A stretch of DNA of 7,947 bases from contig SLFZ01000069.1 in NCBI GenBank assembly GCA_007123975.1, positions 1 to 7,947 of the forward strand, in the 5' to 3' direction. Numbering within the stretch: position 1 is the first letter of the stretch; every line of letters starts with the position of its first letter. The position numbers and the translations under genes were made by a program. Below are positions 5,587 through 7,947 of the stretch, one piece after another. The notes beneath the pieces were generated by a model. It did not search any database. It saw nothing but the letters and a program-made list of their open reading frames with translations, and was not told the origin of the DNA. This stretch comes from Candidatus Izemoplasma sp. Its GTDB lineage: Bacteria > Bacillota_I > Bacilli_A > Izemoplasmatales > Izemoplasmataceae.

Positions 5587-5599
5587 GCATCGCTTGCGT
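5581..5599. repeat. Perfect hairpin in the thiolase leader
   Basis: ACGCAAGC (5581-5588) and GCTTGCGT (5592-5599) form an 8-base perfect stem with a 3-base loop. There is no T run after it, so it is not a simple terminator. It lies 14 bases upstream of the AAGGAGG ribosome site of thiolase and contains the -35 box of tetR. It could be a leader stability element or another protein-binding site. Confidence 0.5.
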
Positions 5600-5625
5600 A
5601 TTGATAATAATAGAAGGAGGATTTT

Positions 5626-6837
5626 ATGAACAAAGTGTATGTAGTCTCGGCCAAGCGAACGCCGATTGGGTCTTTTCTCGGGACACTGAAAGACGTGCAT
5701 CCCGCGGTGTTTGCAGCCGACGTGGTTCGGGCAATGGTAGAAGAAACAAAGGTTCCTACCGAAAAAATCGACGAGGTTCTTGTCGGAAACATTCTACCGG
5801 CTGGATTAGGACAAGGCATCGCCAGACAAGTGTCGATTCACGCAGGCATCCCACAAGAGGTTCCCGCGTATACCGTTAACATGGTATGCGGTTCAGGTAT
5901 GAAAACCGTCATGAACGCCACAGTCGCCATCCGCGGTGGCGCCATGAACCTCGCCATTGCCGGCGGCACCGAATCGATGTCGAAAGCCCCTTTCGTCCTT
6001 CCTGATCGCACGCGCCAAGGCCTTAAACTCGGTGGCTTTACGGTGAAAGATCACATGGTTGATGACGCACTAACGGACGCGTTCAACCCCATTCACATGG
6101 GCATCACCGCCGAAAACATCGTTGAGAAGTACGGCATCACACGCGAGGCGCAAGATGCGCTCGCCTTTACCTCACAAAGCCGCGCAATCGCCGCCATTGA
6201 CGCCGGTCGATTTAAAGAAGAGATTGTGCCCATCACGATTCGGAGTCGTAAGGGCGATTTCGTGTTTGACACGGATGAGTATCCTAACCGAGGCACAAAT
6301 GAAGAAAAACTTGGCAAGCTGCGTCCTGCCTTTAAAAAGGATGGTAGCGTCACCGCCGGAAACGCCTCAGGCATCAATGACGGCGCGAGCTTCATGATGC
6401 TTGCCAGCGAAGCAGCGGTTAAAGAATACAACCTGAAGCCGCTCGCTGAGGTTGTCGGCATCGGTCAAGGCGGTGTCGATCCGAACTACATGGGGCTCGG
6501 CCCCGTGCCCGCGATTAAAAAAGCTCTTGAGGATGCTAAACTCGGCTTTAGCGACATCGAGTTGTTCGAGTTGAACGAAGCGTTTGCGGCGCAATCGCTC
6601 GGTGTCTTAGAAGGGTTAAAGGAAACGTTTAACGCAGACTTAGACAAAATGCATGAAATCACCAACGTGAACGGTGGCGCGATTGCGCTTGGTCATCCTA
6701 TCGGCGCCAGCGGAAACCGTATCGCCGTGACGTTAATTCACGAAATGCACAAACGCCAAGTGACCCATGGCCTCGCCTCGCTTTGCATCGGTGGCGGCAT
6801 GGGCACGGCATTAATCTTGAAACGAGTGGAGGAGTAA
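5626..6837 (+). CDS. Thiolase (acetyl-CoA C-acetyltransferase / 3-ketoacyl-CoA thiolase)
   Basis: Predicted to join two acetyl-CoA into acetoacetyl-CoA or, in reverse, to cleave 3-ketoacyl-CoA in the cytoplasm. All thiolase catalytic signatures are intact: the nucleophilic Cys88 in NMVCGSG, the NEAF motif (about 319-322), His357 in GGAIALGHPIGASG and the second Cys387 in CIGGGMG. At 403 residues it is about ten longer than typical biosynthetic thiolases, the extra length apparently just before the His motif (FNADLDKMHE). The ATG at 5626 has a near-perfect AAGGAGG five bases upstream. It is the first gene of an operon with an SDR and a KAS III-like gene. Whether it acts in synthesis (acetoacetyl-CoA/hydroxybutyrate) or in degradation cannot be settled from sequence; the acetoacetyl-CoA type is favoured by the SDR reductase next door. 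Confidence 0.93.
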   Translation: MNKVYVVSAKRTPIGSFLGTLKDVHPAVFAADVVRAMVEETKVPTEKIDEVLVGNILPAGLGQGIARQVSIHAGIPQEVPAYTVNMVCGSGMKTVMNATVAIRGGAMNLAIAGGTESMSKAPFVLPDRTRQGLKLGGFTVKDHMVDDALTDAFNPIHMGITAENIVEKYGITREAQDALAFTSQSRAIAAIDAGRFKEEIVPITIRSRKGDFVFDTDEYPNRGTNEEKLGKLRPAFKKDGSVTAGNASGINDGASFMMLASEAAVKEYNLKPLAEVVGIGQGGVDPNYMGLGPVPAIKKALEDAKLGFSDIELFELNEAFAAQSLGVLEGLKETFNADLDKMHEITNVNGGAIALGHPIGASGNRIAVTLIHEMHKRQVTHGLASLCIGGGMGTALILKRVEE

Positions 6838-6839
6838 CC

Positions 6840-7559
6840 ATGCGACTGAAAGGAAAAGTTGCCGTCGTCACCGGCGGCGCGCAAGGATTAGGTCAAGCGA
6901 TGGCCACCCGATTCGCCGATGAAGGCGCGAAAGTCATCGCCGTCGACATGAAAGACATCGAGTACACACACGATGGCGTCGAAGGCTACGCGCTCGACGT
7001 CAGCAACGCTGAAGCATGCAAAACGTTCTTTGATGCAATGGTTGAAAAACATGAGCGCATCGACATCCTTGTCAACAACGCCGGCATCACCCGCGACGCG
7101 ATGACACGCAAGATGTCCGATGAACAATGGAACCTTGTCATCGACGTCAACCTAAAAGGCGTCTTCAACCTAACCCGTCATATCGGCCCGCACATGGAAG
7201 CCCTCGGTGGCGGATCCATCATTAACATCTCCAGTGTTGTTGGCGAATATGGCAACATCGGTCAAGCGAACTACGCCGCGACCAAAGCCGGTGTCATCGG
7301 CCTTGCAAAAACGTGGGCGAAAGAGTTTGCACGCAAGGGCGTTCCCGTCCGCGTCAACGCCATCGCGCCGGGATACATCATGACCGACATTCTTAAAACC
7401 GTCCCTGAAGATCTCTTGAATCAATTTGCACAAATGACCATGCTTAAACGTCTCGGCGAACCACGTGAAATTGCCGACGCCGCCCTTTACTTGGCGAGCG
7501 ACGAATCGTCTTACGTTACCGGACATGTGCTCAGTGTCAACGGTGGAATGAGACTCTAA
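6840..7559 (+). CDS. Short-chain dehydrogenase/reductase, FabG/PhaB-like 3-ketoacyl reductase
   Basis: A 239-residue cytoplasmic SDR, the classical FabG length, predicted to interconvert 3-ketoacyl and 3-hydroxyacyl thioesters (for example acetoacetyl-CoA and 3-hydroxybutyryl-CoA). Visible motifs are the cofactor loop TGGAQGLG (11-18), NNAG (79-82), and the catalytic set Asn104, Ser132, Tyr145 and Lys149 in the YAATK context. The C-terminal NGGM is also typical. Asp36 ends the second beta strand (VIAVD), a position where an acidic residue usually favours NAD(H) over NADP(H). The frame is open further upstream, but the ATG at 6840 has GGAGGAG just before it and starts two bases after the thiolase stop, so translation is closely coupled. 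FabG-type ACP reduction is possible, but the thiolase neighbour points to CoA esters. Confidence 0.92.
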   Translation: MRLKGKVAVVTGGAQGLGQAMATRFADEGAKVIAVDMKDIEYTHDGVEGYALDVSNAEACKTFFDAMVEKHERIDILVNNAGITRDAMTRKMSDEQWNLVIDVNLKGVFNLTRHIGPHMEALGGGSIINISSVVGEYGNIGQANYAATKAGVIGLAKTWAKEFARKGVPVRVNAIAPGYIMTDILKTVPEDLLNQFAQMTMLKRLGEPREIADAALYLASDESSYVTGHVLSVNGGMRL

Positions 7560-7574
7560 TACAGGAGTGATACC

Positions 7575-7947
7575 ATGTCCGCACGGACCCATGTCGGTGT
7601 GGTCGGAACAGGCATTTATTTGCCTGAGGGCCGCCTGACCGCGAAAGAAATCGCAGAAAAAACACGTGGCACATGGACTGAACAAGCCGTCATCGACAAA
7701 CTCGGCATCCGGGAAATCCGGGTGCCGGGTGAAGACGATGGAACGCAAGAAATGGCAGTCCACGCCGCACGTGACGCACTTGACAAAACCGGTGTCGACC
7801 CGCTTGATATCGACGTTATTTTGTCGATTGGCGAAGAGTGGAAGGAATATCCACTGACGACCACAGCCCTTTATGTGCAAGGGAAAATTGGTGCCTCGAA
7901 TGCCTGGGGCATCGATTTACAAAACCGCTGTTCAACCGGCGTGAGCG
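7575..7947 (+). CDS. KAS III-like condensing enzyme (3-oxoacyl-ACP synthase III family), 3' end outside window
   Basis: The first 124 codons of a thiolase-fold enzyme of the KAS III/HMG-CoA synthase superfamily. The N-terminus VGVVGTGIYLPEGRLTAKEI and the stretch KLGIREIRVPGEDDGTQEMA (about 42-61) follow the FabH pattern of GxGxYLP and GIRExR. The presumed catalytic cysteine is Cys119 in LQNRCSTG, close to Cys112 of E. coli FabH, but the usual small AACAG context is replaced by NRCSTG. This suggests a specialised relative rather than the housekeeping FabH. The substrate is unknown. The ATG at 7575 has AGGAG seven bases upstream and lies 15 bases after the SDR stop, so it belongs to the same operon. 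The His and Asn of the catalytic triad are beyond the window, so activity cannot be checked. Confidence 0.85.
   Translation, partial: MSARTHVGVVGTGIYLPEGRLTAKEIAEKTRGTWTEQAVIDKLGIREIRVPGEDDGTQEMAVHAARDALDKTGVDPLDIDVILSIGEEWKEYPLTTTALYVQGKIGASNAWGIDLQNRCSTGVS

Noticed and set aside
5581..5599. Stem-loop as attenuator or terminator
   Set aside because: No T run follows on either strand and no alternative antiterminator pairing was seen, so it is listed only as a repeat.
7170..7880. Long minus-strand open frame (236 codons) opposite the SDR and KAS III-like genes
   Set aside because: It lies fully antisense to two genes with clear family motifs; its translation is rich in Cys, His and Phe with no recognisable domain and no ribosome site. 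It is a by-product of codon bias on the plus strand.
1..7947. tRNA, rRNA, CRISPR, insertion sequence or phage features
   Set aside because: No cloverleaf-like sequence, regularly spaced repeats, transposase motifs or terminal inverted repeats were found by reading both strands.

Overview
The window looks like chromosomal DNA of a low-to-medium GC Bacillota-type bacterium. The evidence is near-consensus AGGAGG-class ribosome sites, GTG and TTG starts, short intergenic gaps with U-tailed hairpin terminators, an RsgI-type anti-sigma factor beside an ECF sigma factor, and an RlmL/YpsC-type methyltransferase standing alone without the fused second domain of the enterobacterial enzyme. The genus cannot be named from the sequence. 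No RNA genes, insertion sequences, CRISPR arrays or phage genes are visible.

Layout. The last 33 codons of an unrecognised plus-strand gene (3-104) end at a bidirectional terminator (108-140). Facing it is a three-gene minus-strand unit, read from right to left: a membrane methyltransferase of the ICMT/PEMT type (1485-2084), an ECF sigma factor (889-1419) and an RsgI-like membrane anti-sigma factor (147-896). The sigma and anti-sigma genes overlap by 8 bases and form a membrane-signalling pair. A very short divergent promoter region (2085-2160) separates this unit from a plus-strand THUMP-domain rRNA methyltransferase (2161-3285), whose terminator includes its own stop codon. Next comes a MATE-family efflux transporter (3377-4792) with a candidate GTTAG/CTAAC operator at its promoter.

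The right third is a regulated acyl-CoA module. A TetR-family repressor (4830-5447, minus) is divergent from an operon of thiolase (5626-6837), short-chain dehydrogenase (6840-7559) and a KAS III-like condensing enzyme (7575 to beyond the window edge). Thiolase would make (or cleave) a 3-ketoacyl-CoA, the SDR would reduce the 3-keto group (or reverse this), and the KAS III-like enzyme would do a further condensation. The 178-base tetR/thiolase gap holds two promoters that face each other, with two TGAAT-N4-ATTCA operators between their -10 boxes. One repressor could therefore shut both transcripts at once.

Most genes belong to well-known families. The less ordinary material is regulatory: the face-to-face promoters with twin operators, the candidate operator upstream of the MATE gene, the interlocked divergent promoters near 2110-2143, and the predicted Asn-Pro self-cleavage site of the anti-sigma factor.
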